A stretch of DNA of 64,000 nt from Listeria swaminathanii (GCF_014229645.1 NZ_JAATOD010000002.1:434001-498000), one strand, 5' to 3'; positions 28,630 to 38,279 are shown, numbered from the stretch's first letter. Notes: generated by a model not told the origin, from the sequence alone. Numbers and translations are program-made.

Positions 28630-29510
28630 TTAGTTTTCCCGCCTGTTAGATAAGCGCGTTCACGTTCAATGCTACTTAAAAAGTACTCCAAATCATCTGG
28701 ATCTGGCCCCACACGTTTTCCAGTTTCCAAGCGATCAATTTTTTCCATATCACTTGCATCCAGTTGGAAATACGACAAGCGCGAATTTTCTTCAATACGA
28801 CTAGAAGTGATCGACTTAGGAAAAATAATCGTATCTCGGTTCAAATGCCATTGTAAAATCACTTGATCCACAGAAGCTTGATGTTTTTTTGCAATTTCCG
28901 TAATCACTGGATTTTGCATTAAAATCCCTTTTGCAAGCGGCGACCAAGCAGCATGTGCGATATTTTGTTCCGCCAAGTATTTCCGAAGATCATTTTGCGG
29001 TAAAAGTGGATGCGTTTCCACTTGATTTAAAACTGGTTTTTCATTTGCAGCGACCAATAAATCACTTAAATGATGTTGCTTGAAATTCGCAACCCCAATC
29101 GATTTAATCAATTTTTCATCATGTAGCCGTTCCATTGCCCGCCAAGAATCACGGTATTTCCCCGCAACTGGCCAGTGAATCAAATATAAATCCAAATAAT
29201 CCAGTTTTAAATTGCGAAGCGTCCGCTCAAACGCAAATAATGTCTCATCATAGCCAAGATCGCCGTTCCACACTTTCGAGCTAATAAATAATTCTTCGCG
29301 CGAAACCGCACTATCCGCAACAGCTTGCCCAACAATTGCCTCATTATTATAAACTGCCGCCGTATCAAACAACCGATAACCAACTTCAATGGCCTTCTCC
29401 ACAGCACCAGCGATAAATTCCTGTTCTTTTACTTGAAACACACCAAGTCCAATATAAGGAATTGTCTCATTCCCCGGTAGTATCATTCTGTCTTGTAAAG
29501 TTTTTGTCAA
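28626..29510 (-). CDS. Aldo/keto reductase
   Basis: This 294-residue NADPH-dependent oxidoreductase has the AKR signatures GYRLFDTAAVYNNEAIVGQAV (catalytic Asp, Tyr), SKVWNGDLGYDETLFAFE (catalytic Lys), YLDLYLIHWP (catalytic His) and IIFPKSITSSRIEEN (cofactor site). It is similar to the AKR5 group, including 2,5-diketo-D-gluconate reductases and B. subtilis YvgN. The likely start is TTG at 29510, with GAGGAGGG 7 nt upstream. It is the first gene of a small leftward operon with the AlkD-like and VOC genes. Confidence 0.9.
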   Translation of the reverse strand: MTKTLQDRMILPGNETIPYIGLGVFQVKEQEFIAGAVEKAIEVGYRLFDTAAVYNNEAIVGQAVADSAVSREELFISSKVWNGDLGYDETLFAFERTLRNLKLDYLDLYLIHWPVAGKYRDSWRAMERLHDEKLIKSIGVANFKQHHLSDLLVAANEKPVLNQVETHPLLPQNDLRKYLAEQNIAHAAWSPLAKGILMQNPVITEIAKKHQASVDQVILQWHLNRDTIIFPKSITSSRIEENSRLSYFQLDASDMEKIDRLETGKRVGPDPDDLEYFLSSIERERAYLTGGKTK

Positions 29511-29671
29511 AACGAAACCCTCCTCACGAAAACTGTTTTGTGAACTTTTTCTCTTAAATGAATTATACACTATTTTCGCAAATTTATATTTTAAAACCAG
29601 TATACCGAAATGCGCCTTACTCTCCTAATAAAAAGCCACAAAAAATCTACTTTTTTTATTCATTTAGTGAA

Positions 29672-29703
29672 ATACCTAAAAATAGCCATTGGAAACGCTA
29701 TCA
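29672..29703. promoter_or_regulatory. cre-like site and possible sigma-B-type promoter in the intergenic region
   Basis: The 386-nt gap 29511-29896 contains TGGAAACGCTATCA (29690-29703), a 13/14 match to the CcpA consensus. On the minus strand GTTT (29693-29696), a 15-nt spacer and AGGTAT (29672-29677) resemble a sigma-B promoter pointing toward the aldo/keto reductase gene. The sites overlap. The remainder of the gap is AT-rich, with the TTAA repeats annotated separately. Confidence 0.35.
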
Positions 29704-29798
29704 GAGACTTTATTTAGAGAGCCTTCAAAAAAAAGTTTCCTATTTATTCCCATCCTATGTTAGTATTAATTTGTGGTAAAGATCTATCAAGTTTTTTA

Positions 29799-29825
29799 TT
29801 AATTTTTGTTAACTTATCGTTAAGA
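29799..29825 (+). promoter_or_regulatory. TTAA-type direct repeats, possible PhoP boxes before the Pit operon
   Basis: TTAATT (29799), TTAACT (29809) and TTAAGA (29820) are spaced 10 and 11 nt apart, resembling the TTAACA repeats bound by PhoP. They lie about 70-100 nt before the DUF47-Pit operon. AT-rich composition makes chance occurrence possible. Confidence 0.3.
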
Positions 29826-29896
29826 AAAAAGCTCCCTTTTTAAAGTAAAAGCGAGCTGATTATTAATGACCAAAAATGATCGGGGGAATTAAGAAA

Positions 29897-30517
29897 ATGG
29901 CTTTTAAAAATAAAAAAGACCGTTTTGCTTCGCTGCTGCATGACATTGCAGTAAATTTACATGAAGGTGCAAATTTCTTTGCAACTTACAACATCAATTC
30001 GGTAGAGGATCTACATACTTTCTCGAACAAAATCAAAGAATATGAAACAGCTGGGGACTCCATGGTTCACAAAATGATTATGGAATTAAACGACGCTTTC
30101 ATTACACCAATCGAGCGTGAGGATATGTTAGAACTAACTAACCGCCTAGACGACGTGATGGATGCACTTGATGAAACAGCTTTCTCACTAGAAATCTGTC
30201 AAATCACTCATTATGATGAATACATGACTAAATTTATCCAAGCTATTCAAGCAAGCACTGTTGAAATTGAAAAAGCAGTTGATCTTGTTTTTGATAAAAA
30301 ACTTAAAGACGTTCGTAAACTTGCAATTCAAATTAAAGATTATGAATCTCAATGTGATGATGTTTACCGCGAATCACTAATCCAACTTTTCCAAAACGAA
30401 AAAGATCCAATTAAACTTATTCGTCTAAGAGAAGTTTATGAAAAATTAGAAGACATTGCTGATAGTTGTCAAAGCGTTGCCAATACGCTTGAATCAATTG
30501 TCATGAAAAATGCGTAA
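29897..30517 (+). CDS. DUF47/PhoU-like phosphate transport accessory protein
   Basis: This 206-residue, all-helical protein of the DUF47 (YkaA/Pit accessory) family has repeated E(Y/S)-x-x-x-(G/C)D motifs: IKEYETAGDSMVHK and IKDYESQCDDVYRESL. These are the PhoU-like metal-binding helices. It is coupled with the Pit transporter gene 13 nt downstream, as in many bacteria, and is thought to modulate its activity. ATG at 29897 gives the usual family length. An upstream ATG at 29876 is possible but has no good ribosome-binding site. Confidence 0.9.
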   Translation: MAFKNKKDRFASLLHDIAVNLHEGANFFATYNINSVEDLHTFSNKIKEYETAGDSMVHKMIMELNDAFITPIEREDMLELTNRLDDVMDALDETAFSLEICQITHYDEYMTKFIQAIQASTVEIEKAVDLVFDKKLKDVRKLAIQIKDYESQCDDVYRESLIQLFQNEKDPIKLIRLREVYEKLEDIADSCQSVANTLESIVMKNA

Positions 30518-30530
30518 GGGGACTAGATAG

Positions 30531-31529
30531 ATGGAAGGAATGTTTCTCATCACCCTCGTCATCGTACTTGCCGCGCTAGCTTTTGACCTAATTAACGGGT
30601 TTCATGATACAGCTAACGCCATTGCGACTAGTGTCTCTACAAAAGCTTTAAAACCACGACATGCGATTATTCTCGCTGCTGTAATGAACTTTGTGGGTGC
30701 TATTTCATTCACAGGGGTTGCTAAAACTATTACTAAAGACATTGTTAACCCATTCGCCTTAGATCACGGGGAACTTGTTATTTTAGCAGCATTACTTTCA
30801 GCTATTGCATGGAATTTAATCACTTGGTATTTTGGAATTCCTAGTAGTTCCTCTCATGCCTTGATTGGTTCCATCGCCGGTGCAGCAATTGCATCAGCTG
30901 GATTTGCAGCAATCGAATACAGCGGGTTTACTAAAATCATCATTGGTTTATTAGTATCTCCTGTACTTGCTTTCGTAGTCGGTTACACGATATATTCACT
31001 CTTCAAGGTTTTCTTGAAGAACTTAAACTTAGCCACGACCAATCGGCGTTTCCGGATGATTCAAGTCGGAACAGCCGCGCTACAATCTTACACACACGGA
31101 ACAAATGATGCACAAAAATCAATGGGGATTATCACAATGGCATTAATTGCTAGTGGTTTCCAAACAACCGATGATGTGCAATTATGGGTTCAAGTATCCT
31201 GTGCGATTGCTATGGCGATTGGTACGAGTATTGGTGGTTGGAAAATCATCAAAACTGTCGGCGGTAAAATCATGAAAATCAAACCAGTTAATGGTGTAGC
31301 GGCTGATTTAAGTTCCGTTATCATTATTTTCGGTGCCACTTTCATTCACTTACCAGTTAGTACAACACACGTAATCAGCTCTTCTATCCTTGGTGTTGGA
31401 ACAGCTCACCGTGTGAAAGGTGTCAAATGGGATACTGCACAACGCATGATTATCACATGGGTTATCACACTTCCTATTTCTGCAACCATTGCAGCACTTA
31501 TCTTCTATGTACTAAGACTCTTTCTTTAA
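30531..31529 (+). CDS. pit: Inorganic phosphate transporter, Pit family
   Basis: This 332-residue membrane protein has about ten helices and the two inverted Pit signature repeats GFHDTANAIATSVSTKALKP near residue 24 and GTNDAQKSMGIITMAL near residue 190. GIPSSSSHALIGSIAGAAI and LPVSTTHVISSSILG complete each repeat. It imports metal-phosphate with protons, at low affinity relative to Pst. It follows the DUF47 gene in a two-gene operon, and a terminator follows. Upstream TTAA repeats might bring it under PhoP. Confidence 0.93.
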   Translation: MEGMFLITLVIVLAALAFDLINGFHDTANAIATSVSTKALKPRHAIILAAVMNFVGAISFTGVAKTITKDIVNPFALDHGELVILAALLSAIAWNLITWYFGIPSSSSHALIGSIAGAAIASAGFAAIEYSGFTKIIIGLLVSPVLAFVVGYTIYSLFKVFLKNLNLATTNRRFRMIQVGTAALQSYTHGTNDAQKSMGIITMALIASGFQTTDDVQLWVQVSCAIAMAIGTSIGGWKIIKTVGGKIMKIKPVNGVAADLSSVIIIFGATFIHLPVSTTHVISSSILGVGTAHRVKGVKWDTAQRMIITWVITLPISATIAALIFYVLRLFL

Positions 31530-31537
31530 TAACTTTT

Positions 31538-31565
31538 AGAGCCTTGCTTATGCGAGGCTCTTTTT
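31538..31565 (+). terminator. Rho-independent terminator after pit
   Basis: AGAGCCT pairs with AGGCTCT, followed by a T-run. Confidence 0.85.
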
Positions 31566-31721
31566 ATACACATTTTTGAATAAAATGAATAAAAATTAGT
31601 ATAAAACAAGATTATTTTAAAAACATATTGCATATTTACTCATTTTGATGTATTATAATAAACATCGATAATAACGATTCATTTATTATAAATTACTCAA
31701 ATACCAAAGGGAGTTGTACTT

Positions 31722-33182
31722 ATGCAGAAGCATTTATTACAAAAGTTCGCAGCAATTTTACTTGTTTTTATATTTGTATTTTCTGGCTTCACTACTGTGT
31801 TCGCCGCTGATACTAAGGATGAAACCTTAACTAAAATTCAAGAAAAAGGTGTATTAACAGTCGGACTTTCCGCTGACTATCCACCGTATGAATTTCATCA
31901 AACAATCGACGGTAAGGATAAAGTCGTTGGTTTTGATGTAAGCATTGCCGAAAAAATTGCCAAGGATTTAGATGTTAAATTAGATATTAAAGAAATGAAC
32001 TTCGATAGCTTGCTCGGCTCACTAAAAACTGGCAAGATTGATATGATTATTTCTGGGATGTCACCAACACCAGAACGCCAAAAAGAAGTAGATTTTTCTG
32101 ATCCATACATGTTCGTCCAACAACGTGTTGTAGTTAGAAAAACGGACAAAGATAAATTTACAAGCGTGAATGACTTTAGCGGTGTTAAAGTTGGCGCCCA
32201 AAAACAAACTACCCAAGAAGAATTAGCACAAAATGAACTTGTTGGTTCAGATGTTGTGTCCCTTCAAAAAGTACCCGACCTCATTCTTAACCTAAAAAGC
32301 AACAAAGTCGATGCCGTTGTGCTAGAAGGCCCTGTTGCCGAAGCTTATATTAGCCAAGATAAAACACTAGCAATGGCCGATATTAAATTCGTGAACGGTA
32401 GCAAAGAAACCGCCATCGCGATGCCAAAAGGTTCCACTGATTTGCAAGCAAAAGTTAACGCATCAATTAAAGATATACAAGATACAGGCTTACTGAAAAA
32501 ATATCAAAAAGAAGCCAATAAACTAATGTTCCAAGATGGTAGCTTCTATGAAAAATATGGTAACTACTTTATCACCGGTACATTAATCACGATTGCTCTA
32601 GCCGCTATCGGCGTATTATGTGGTGCGGTTCTTGGTTCATTACTAGCCTTAATGAAACTAGCGAAAACAAGATGGTTACGCTGGCCAGCAGCATGTTATA
32701 TTGAATTTGTCCGTGGCACACCGCTACTTATTCAAATTTTCATCGTCTTTTTCGGAACGCAAATCATCGGAATGGACGTATCCGCCTTCGTTTCCGGCTG
32801 TATCGCCCTATCCTTAAACAGCGCCGCTTATGTTGCTGAAATTATCCGTGCAGGTATTTCCGCTGTCAATAAAGGCCAAATGGAAGCAGCTCGTTCTCTT
32901 GGTATGACGCAAAGTGCAAGCATGCGTTACATCATTTTACCGCAAGCTGTGAAAAACATTCTTCCCGCACTTGGGAATGAATTCGTTACTGTTATTAAAG
33001 AATCTTCCATCGTATCCGTGATCGGTGTAACAGAGCTAATGTTTATGACTGGCGTAGTCCAAGGCGCAAGCTTCAAGCCATTTATCCCGCTAATCATTAC
33101 ATCATTAATTTACTTTGTACTAACATTTAGCCTATCAAGACTACTAGGTGTTGCTGAAAGGAGAATGAGAACAAGTGATTGA
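31722..33182 (+). CDS. arpJ: Amino-acid ABC transporter, fused substrate-binding and permease protein (ArpJ)
   Basis: This 486-residue protein has a signal peptide with hydrophobic core at about residues 12-27 (cleavage near FAAD). A type 3 substrate-binding domain of the polar amino-acid family follows at about 35-265 ([38 protein letters not shown]). The permease domain at about 275-486 has the EAA-like motif [27 protein letters not shown]. Fusing binding protein to permease removes the need for a lipoprotein. It is likely a glutamine or other polar amino-acid importer. The ATPase gene overlaps its end by 8 nt. The arpJ name is from memory of the Listeria gene at this position. Confidence 0.9.
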   Translation: MQKHLLQKFAAILLVFIFVFSGFTTVFAADTKDETLTKIQEKGVLTVGLSADYPPYEFHQTIDGKDKVVGFDVSIAEKIAKDLDVKLDIKEMNFDSLLGSLKTGKIDMIISGMSPTPERQKEVDFSDPYMFVQQRVVVRKTDKDKFTSVNDFSGVKVGAQKQTTQEELAQNELVGSDVVSLQKVPDLILNLKSNKVDAVVLEGPVAEAYISQDKTLAMADIKFVNGSKETAIAMPKGSTDLQAKVNASIKDIQDTGLLKKYQKEANKLMFQDGSFYEKYGNYFITGTLITIALAAIGVLCGAVLGSLLALMKLAKTRWLRWPAACYIEFVRGTPLLIQIFIVFFGTQIIGMDVSAFVSGCIALSLNSAAYVAEIIRAGISAVNKGQMEAARSLGMTQSASMRYIILPQAVKNILPALGNEFVTVIKESSIVSVIGVTELMFMTGVVQGASFKPFIPLIITSLIYFVLTFSLSRLLGVAERRMRTSD

Positions 33183-33900
33183 TATTAAAAACCTACACAA
33201 ACATTTCGGTAAATTAGAAGTCTTAAAAGGTATTGACCTTGAAATCGCATCCGGAGAAGTGGTCGTAGTTATCGGCCCTTCCGGAAGCGGAAAAAGTACT
33301 TTCTTACGTTGCCTAAACTTATTAGAACAACCAACATCTGGCACGATTCTGTTCGAAAACAAAGATCTGATGGACAAACAAACCAACGTCAATGAACTTC
33401 GTCAAAAAATGGGGATGGTTTTCCAAAACTTCAACTTATTCCCACATAAAAACGTGCTCGAAAACCTAATGTTAGCCCCAATGAAAGTAAAAAATGAAAA
33501 CAGTGCAGCTGCCAAAAAGCATGCCCTATCTTTACTTGAAAAAGTAGGCTTAGCTAATAAAGCAACCAGCTACCCTTCACAACTTTCTGGCGGACAACAA
33601 CAACGTGTCGCTATCGCTCGGGCGCTCGCAATGAATCCAGACGTGATGCTATTCGATGAACCGACTTCCGCACTCGATCCAGAAATGGTTGGAGAAGTGT
33701 TAAGCGTTATGAAGTCACTTGCTAAAGAAGGTATGACCATGGTCGTCGTAACCCACGAAATGGGCTTTGCACGTGAAGTTGCCGACCGCGTTGTCTTCAT
33801 GGACGAAGGCGTAATTCAAGAACAAGGCACTCCAGAAGAAGTGTTCGGAAACCCACAAAACGATCGTACAAAAGACTTTTTAGGAAAAGTTTTAGCATAA
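33175..33900 (+). CDS. Amino-acid ABC transporter ATP-binding protein (GlnQ-like)
   Basis: This 241-residue ATPase has Walker [10 protein letters not shown] at residues 36-44, the Q-loop FQNFNLFPH, signature [15 protein letters not shown], Walker [14 protein letters not shown] and an H-loop [10 protein letters not shown]. This is the GlnQ/HisP polar amino-acid subgroup. GTG at 33175 lies inside the end of arpJ (8-nt overlap), with AAAGGAG upstream, so the two are coupled subunits of one importer. Confidence 0.93.
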   Translation: MIDIKNLHKHFGKLEVLKGIDLEIASGEVVVVIGPSGSGKSTFLRCLNLLEQPTSGTILFENKDLMDKQTNVNELRQKMGMVFQNFNLFPHKNVLENLMLAPMKVKNENSAAAKKHALSLLEKVGLANKATSYPSQLSGGQQQRVAIARALAMNPDVMLFDEPTSALDPEMVGEVLSVMKSLAKEGMTMVVVTHEMGFAREVADRVVFMDEGVIQEQGTPEEVFGNPQNDRTKDFLGKVLA

Positions 33901-33972
33901 ACAAAGATTGCGTCTCGCCTACTGTTGGTGAGGCGTTTATCTGCACTTATAGAAAAAAGGAGCTAATTAAAC

Positions 33973-35124
33973 ATGATGAATAACTCAAAAATCGCAAAAA
34001 AACATCAACAAATGCCCGTTAACATTCTTGCTGATATTGGAACACTCGCAAAAACAATGCCTGATATTCTTGATTTATCTATCGGTGATCCCGATTTAAT
34101 TACAGATCAATCAATTATTAATGCTGCTTTTGAAGATGTGAAAGCTGGCCATACAAAATATACGGAATCTGGTGGAGATATGGAGCTGATTGACGCCATT
34201 CGAGGTTATTTCAGCCGCAACTACGACCTTTCCTTTGAGCGCAACCAAATTCGTGCCACAGTTGGCGCACTGCATGGCATGTATTTAACTTTACAGACCA
34301 TTCTTGATGACGGCGATGAAGTCATTATTCACGAGCCTTACTTCTCCCCTTACAAAGATCAAGTATTAAACTCTGGTGGTACGCCCATTATCATTCCAAC
34401 TTATGAGAAGGACGACTTTGCGATTAATGTCGATATTTTAGAAGCTGCCATCACTAATAAAACGAAAGCTCTAATTTTAAATTCACCTAACAACCCAACT
34501 GGCGCTGTTTTTTCACCAGAAACATTTGAAAAAATCGCTAATTTAGCTAAAAAATACGATTTCTTTATTTTATCTGATGAAGTCTATGATGGTTTTAGTT
34601 TTTATGAAGACTTTGTACCAATGGCCAAATTCGCGCCAGACCATACGATTACGTTTGGTAGTATGTCGAAAAATTTCGCGATGACCGGTTGGCGCCTAGG
34701 ATATATGATTGCTCCTGCCTATCTAAATGAAGCAGCGAAGATTATTAACGAAGGAATTACTTATTCAGCTCCCACACCGTCCCAACGAGCTGCTATATAC
34801 GCGCTAAATCATTCCGAGACACTCATTCCTTTAGTCGCAGAAACCTTCCAAAAACGCCTAGAATACATCGCAAAACGGGTAAAAGAAATTCCATACCTAT
34901 CTTTACATCCACTTAAAGGCTCGATTTACGCTTTTATCAATATTTCTAAAACTGGTATGGATTCCGTTTCCTTCACAGAATATGTTTTAAAGGAAACACA
35001 AGTCCTTGTTATTCCTGGGCTAGCTTTCGGTGAGTCTGGTGATAATTATGTTCGCCTGGCCGCTACGCAAGACATTAGCGTGCTAGAAGAAGCATTTAAC
35101 CGCCTAGCCAAATTAACCTTCTAA
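33973..35124 (+). CDS. PLP-dependent aminotransferase, class I/II
   Basis: This 383-residue enzyme of the aspartate aminotransferase fold has LNSPNNPTGAVF, ILSDEVYDGFSFY and the PLP-lysine motif FGSMSKNFAMTGWRLGYM. Substrate specificity cannot be set; related proteins include PatA and other aromatic or N-acetyl-diaminopimelate aminotransferases. It follows the amino-acid ABC transporter by about 70 nt, with a weak GC-rich hairpin between them, so it may be partly co-transcribed and might act on the imported amino acid. Two adjacent ATG codons (33973 and 33976) are both possible starts. Confidence 0.88.
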   Translation: MMNNSKIAKKHQQMPVNILADIGTLAKTMPDILDLSIGDPDLITDQSIINAAFEDVKAGHTKYTESGGDMELIDAIRGYFSRNYDLSFERNQIRATVGALHGMYLTLQTILDDGDEVIIHEPYFSPYKDQVLNSGGTPIIIPTYEKDDFAINVDILEAAITNKTKALILNSPNNPTGAVFSPETFEKIANLAKKYDFFILSDEVYDGFSFYEDFVPMAKFAPDHTITFGSMSKNFAMTGWRLGYMIAPAYLNEAAKIINEGITYSAPTPSQRAAIYALNHSETLIPLVAETFQKRLEYIAKRVKEIPYLSLHPLKGSIYAFINISKTGMDSVSFTEYVLKETQVLVIPGLAFGESGDNYVRLAATQDISVLEEAFNRLAKLTF

Positions 35125-35126
35125 TC

Positions 35127-35167
35127 AAAAGAGCAAACTCGCTGATTTCGCAAGTTTGCTCTTTTTT
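35127..35167. terminator. Bidirectional terminator between the aminotransferase and HAD genes
   Basis: A perfect 13-bp stem, AAAAGAGCAAACT with AGTTTGCTCTTTT, has T-runs on both strands. It lies between two convergent genes. Confidence 0.92.
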
Positions 35168-35801
35168 ATTTTAATTTGATTTCTGCAAAAGAAGAAACAA
35201 CCATCGATTCTTTTGGAAAAGTAATATTTTTTGTTGCTTCATTTGGCACGATGTACACTTTCAATCCCGCTTGCATCGCAGACAGCGCACCATTTTTCGA
35301 ATCTTCTATCGCAATCGCTTCTTCTGGTTTCACACCAAGAGCTGCCACTGCTTGCAAATAAAGTGCCGGATGTGGCTTGATTTCATCCACATGATCCGCG
35401 GTTTGAATCGTCTCAAAATCCGCTAAAATCCCAAGTCGTTCCAGCGTAGGCTTAATCCAAGCATAACCCGAACTTGTAGCAAGGCCAATTTTATAATCAT
35501 TCGCTTTTACTTGTTCAAAAAATTCTTTGAAACCATCACGAAAGCCAAGTGATTGTTGGCCAAGATGACAAGCATCCGCCACGGTAGTTAAAAAAGCCTC
35601 TTTATCAAAAGCCCCGTTCGTTGCTTCCATCATATAGGTAATAATCGGTTCTTCACTTGTACCGATAATTTGCTGATAAATTTCATCTGGTAAATCAATA
35701 TCGTACGTGTCTTTCAAGTATTTCATTGTCTCCGTATACCATAAATTCTCCGTATCAAGCATGGTGCCATCAAAATCAAAAACAACCGCCTTCACATGCA
35801 T
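35166..35801 (-). CDS. HAD-superfamily phosphatase/phosphoglucomutase-like hydrolase
   Basis: This 211-residue protein has HAD motif I DFDGTMLDTENLW near residues 9-21 (nucleophile Asp), an alpha-helical cap, motif II in GLATSSGYAW, motif III Lys with EIKPHPALY and motif IV AIEDSKNGALSAM. The cap arrangement matches the beta-phosphoglucomutase/2-deoxyglucose-6-phosphatase group. Exact substrate unknown. It appears monocistronic and starts at ATG 35801 with AGGAGG upstream. Confidence 0.88.
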   Translation of the reverse strand: MHVKAVVFDFDGTMLDTENLWYTETMKYLKDTYDIDLPDEIYQQIIGTSEEPIITYMMEATNGAFDKEAFLTTVADACHLGQQSLGFRDGFKEFFEQVKANDYKIGLATSSGYAWIKPTLERLGILADFETIQTADHVDEIKPHPALYLQAVAALGVKPEEAIAIEDSKNGALSAMQAGLKVYIVPNEATKNITFPKESMVVSSFAEIKLK

Positions 35802-35967
35802 CCTCCTAGTATAAGTGATGCTTTCATTGTAACATAGATAAACTATTTTATAAATCTTCGAAAAAGGGTTGCTTTTTTAGTAAAAAACGAATAATATTGA
35901 AGTTGTGGTTTTTAATGTTCGTCATTTACCATTAAGCAAGATTTTAAAAAAGGAGTGAAACACACGC

Positions 35968-37260
35968 ATGTTTCAATTAAAAGCAAACGGTACAGATGTT
36001 AAAACGGAAGTCATCTCTGGTTTTACTACATTCCTAACGATGGTATATATCGTAGTAGTTAACCCAGCTATTCTCTCCGCAGCAGGTGTTCCATTCAATA
36101 CTGTCTTCATGGCAACAATCATTTCAGCAGTAATCGGTACATTATGGATGGCGATTTTCGCTAACTATCCAATCGCGATTGCGCCAGGACTTGGTATGAA
36201 CGCTTACTTCGTCACAGTAGTTACAACACAAAAACTAGATTATTCGGTCGCATTCGCTGCGGTCTTTGTAGCAGGTATTATTTTCTTATTACTATCTTTA
36301 ACACCGCTTCGTGAAAAAATCATTGAAGCCATTCCACACAACTTGAAAGCCGGGATTACAGCTGGTATTGGTTTATTTATCGCTTTCCTCGGTTTCCGCA
36401 TGACAGGTATTATCGTTTCTAATGACTCTAACTTAGTAGGTTTAGGTGATTTACATTCTAAAGAAGCCATTTTAGCTATTGTTGGTCTTTTAATCACTTT
36501 AATTCTTCTAGCTTTGAACGTTAAAGGTGCTTTATTCATCGGGATGATTGCAACTGGTATTATCGCATTTATCACTGGTGAACTTAAATTTACAGACGGT
36601 ATTGTTAAACTTCCACCAATGCCAGAATTCGTTTTCACTAATCCACTTAACGCTTTTGGTGATGTGATGAGTTACGGGCTTTACGCCGTCGTCTTGTCTT
36701 TCCTGCTCATAACGATTTTTGATACAACTGGAACAATGATCGGTGTTGCTAAAAAAGCCGGCCTAATGAAAGGCGAATCACTACCAAATGCCAAACAAGC
36801 ATTGATGGCTGATGCTGTTGCGACAAGTGTTGGTTCGATGTTCGGTACAACACCAACAAGCGCTTATATCGAATCATCCGCGGGGGTTGCAACAGGTGGC
36901 CGTACTGGTCTGACAACACTTACAGTAGCAATATTATTCATGGTTTCCGCGTTCTTCGCTCCACTTGTTGGCGCTGTGTCCGGAATTTCCGCTATCACCG
37001 CACCAGCTCTTATCATTGTTGGTAGCATGATGATTGGCGCTGTTAAAGAAATCGACTGGGATACACTCGATGAAGCTTTCCCTGCATTCTTAGTTATTTT
37101 AGCTATGCCACTCACTTCAAGCATCGCTATTGGCCTAGCATTCGGGTTCATTTCGTACCCAGTACTAAAAGTATTCACTGGCAAATGGCGCGAACTTAAC
37201 TGGTTCTTAATCGTCATCGCCGCATTATTCTTCATTCTCGTTGCATTTTTACCACATTAA
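35968..37260 (+). CDS. NCS2-family purine (hypoxanthine/guanine-type) permease
   Basis: This 430-residue protein with 12-14 hydrophobic segments belongs to the AzgA-like/PbuG-PbuO branch of nucleobase transporters. Motifs include TEVISGFTTFLTMVYIVVVNPAIL, APGLGMNAYF, and TPTSAYIESSAGVATGGRTGLT near residue 300. It imports purine bases by proton symport. I looked for a purine riboswitch in the roughly 170-nt upstream region and do not see the conserved core, unlike many Firmicute purine transporters. AAAGGAG precedes the ATG. A terminator follows. Confidence 0.9.
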   Translation: MFQLKANGTDVKTEVISGFTTFLTMVYIVVVNPAILSAAGVPFNTVFMATIISAVIGTLWMAIFANYPIAIAPGLGMNAYFVTVVTTQKLDYSVAFAAVFVAGIIFLLLSLTPLREKIIEAIPHNLKAGITAGIGLFIAFLGFRMTGIIVSNDSNLVGLGDLHSKEAILAIVGLLITLILLALNVKGALFIGMIATGIIAFITGELKFTDGIVKLPPMPEFVFTNPLNAFGDVMSYGLYAVVLSFLLITIFDTTGTMIGVAKKAGLMKGESLPNAKQALMADAVATSVGSMFGTTPTSAYIESSAGVATGGRTGLTTLTVAILFMVSAFFAPLVGAVSGISAITAPALIIVGSMMIGAVKEIDWDTLDEAFPAFLVILAMPLTSSIAIGLAFGFISYPVLKVFTGKWRELNWFLIVIAALFFILVAFLPH

Positions 37261-37270
37261 TGAATAGACA

Positions 37271-37304
37271 AAGCGTCTACCAAACAATGGTAGGCGCTTT
37301 TTTA
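37271..37304 (+). terminator. Rho-independent terminator after the purine permease gene
   Basis: AAGCGTCTACCA pairs with TGGTAGGCGCTT (one wobble), 5-nt loop, then a T-run. Confidence 0.88.
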
Positions 37305-37371
37305 TTGGACAAAAACCCCGTCTTTTGCTATAAAGAAGAGAGAAACTAATTAGAAATGAGTTGAACTTGTC

Positions 37372-37638
37372 GTGTTTTTAAAATCACTGCTCGCCGGTGT
37401 CGCACTTGCTGTTGCTGTTTTTCTAGCAAGCTTTTTGATACCTGATTACACCGTATCCACTTTATATTCCATCGTTACTACCATCATTGTCGTTGTTTCG
37501 ATTGTACTATCTGCATTCGTTTCCTTTGGTGGACGCAGTGGAAATCCTAGTCGAAAAAGCCAATTACGCTGGAGTATCCTGCTTTTAGTTGCAGCAATTC
37601 CTAGTTTCATCGGCTTTATCGTTACTTTTTACTTTTAA
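37372..37638 (+). CDS. Small membrane protein (DUF5316-like)
   Basis: This 88-residue protein has three predicted transmembrane helices separated by a short polar GGRSGNPSRKSQLRW loop. The pattern resembles the DUF5316 family of small Firmicute membrane proteins. The frame begins at GTG 37372, which lacks a strong ribosome-binding site, so the start is uncertain. No function can be inferred. It has its own terminator, shared with the convergent DJ-1 gene. Confidence 0.7.
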   Translation: MFLKSLLAGVALAVAVFLASFLIPDYTVSTLYSIVTTIIVVVSIVLSAFVSFGGRSGNPSRKSQLRWSILLLVAAIPSFIGFIVTFYF

Positions 37639-37641
37639 ACT

Positions 37642-37682
37642 AAAAAGAAGCATCCCCAATTTGAGGAATGCTTCTTTTTTTA
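37642..37682. terminator. Bidirectional terminator
   Basis: AAAAAGAAGCAT pairs with ATGCTTCTTTTT; inner CCCCAAT/TTGAGG pairing is partial. T-runs on both strands serve convergent genes. Confidence 0.88.
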
Positions 37683-38201
37683 ATCTTCTAAAACGGAAAT
37701 GAACGCTGGTAAATATTCTGGTAGGTCTGGTGGGCGACGACTTGAGATAATGTGTCCGTCTGTTACAACCGGCTCATTATGCCAAATAGCTCCCGCATTC
37801 GTCATATCATCTTTAATTCCTGGCGTACTCGTCACATTCACGCCTTCTAAAATCCCGGCAGAAACAAGCACCCATCCAGCATGGCAAATTTGGCCGATTG
37901 GCTTTTTCGCTTTATCGAAAGCACGAACCAAATTCAGTACGCTATCAAAACGGCGTAGCTTATCTGGGGACCAGCCACCTGGAACTAAAATTCCATCATA
38001 ATCTTCCGCGCGAACAGAATCAAAATCATAGTCAGAAGTAACAGGGACTCCGTACTTACCGTGATAAACTTTTTTCGCTTCCTCTGCCACTAAATGCACC
38101 GAAGCACCAGCCTCGCGCAATCTAAGCACTGGATACCAAAGCTCTAAATCCTCAAAGTCTTCACTGACAAGCGCAATAACTTTTTTACCTTTTAAAGTCA
38201 T
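37680..38201 (-). CDS. DJ-1/PfpI family protein (YfkM/YraA-type)
   Basis: This 173-residue protein has a flavodoxin-like alpha/beta fold and the nucleophile-elbow motif GQICHAGWVLVSAG, giving a reactive cysteine followed by His, as in PfpI. An early Glu-rich EDFEDLELWYPV segment supplies the acid residue. Family members are proposed proteases, glyoxalases or deglycases and stress proteins; activity here is not provable. ATG at 38201 has GGAGGAG upstream. The sRNA LhrA lies just upstream on the same strand. Confidence 0.88.
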   Translation of the reverse strand: MTLKGKKVIALVSEDFEDLELWYPVLRLREAGASVHLVAEEAKKVYHGKYGVPVTSDYDFDSVRAEDYDGILVPGGWSPDKLRRFDSVLNLVRAFDKAKKPIGQICHAGWVLVSAGILEGVNVTSTPGIKDDMTNAGAIWHNEPVVTDGHIISSRRPPDLPEYLPAFISVLED

Positions 38202-38279
38202 ATAAATCTCCTCCTATCCTCTTCTACAGTATAACAATAACTAGTTTGTTATTAAATTATTCCGCCTATAAAAGAAGAC

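Noticed and set aside
35802..35967. Purine riboswitch before the NCS2 permease
   Set aside because: I looked for the conserved three-way-junction core and terminator and saw neither.
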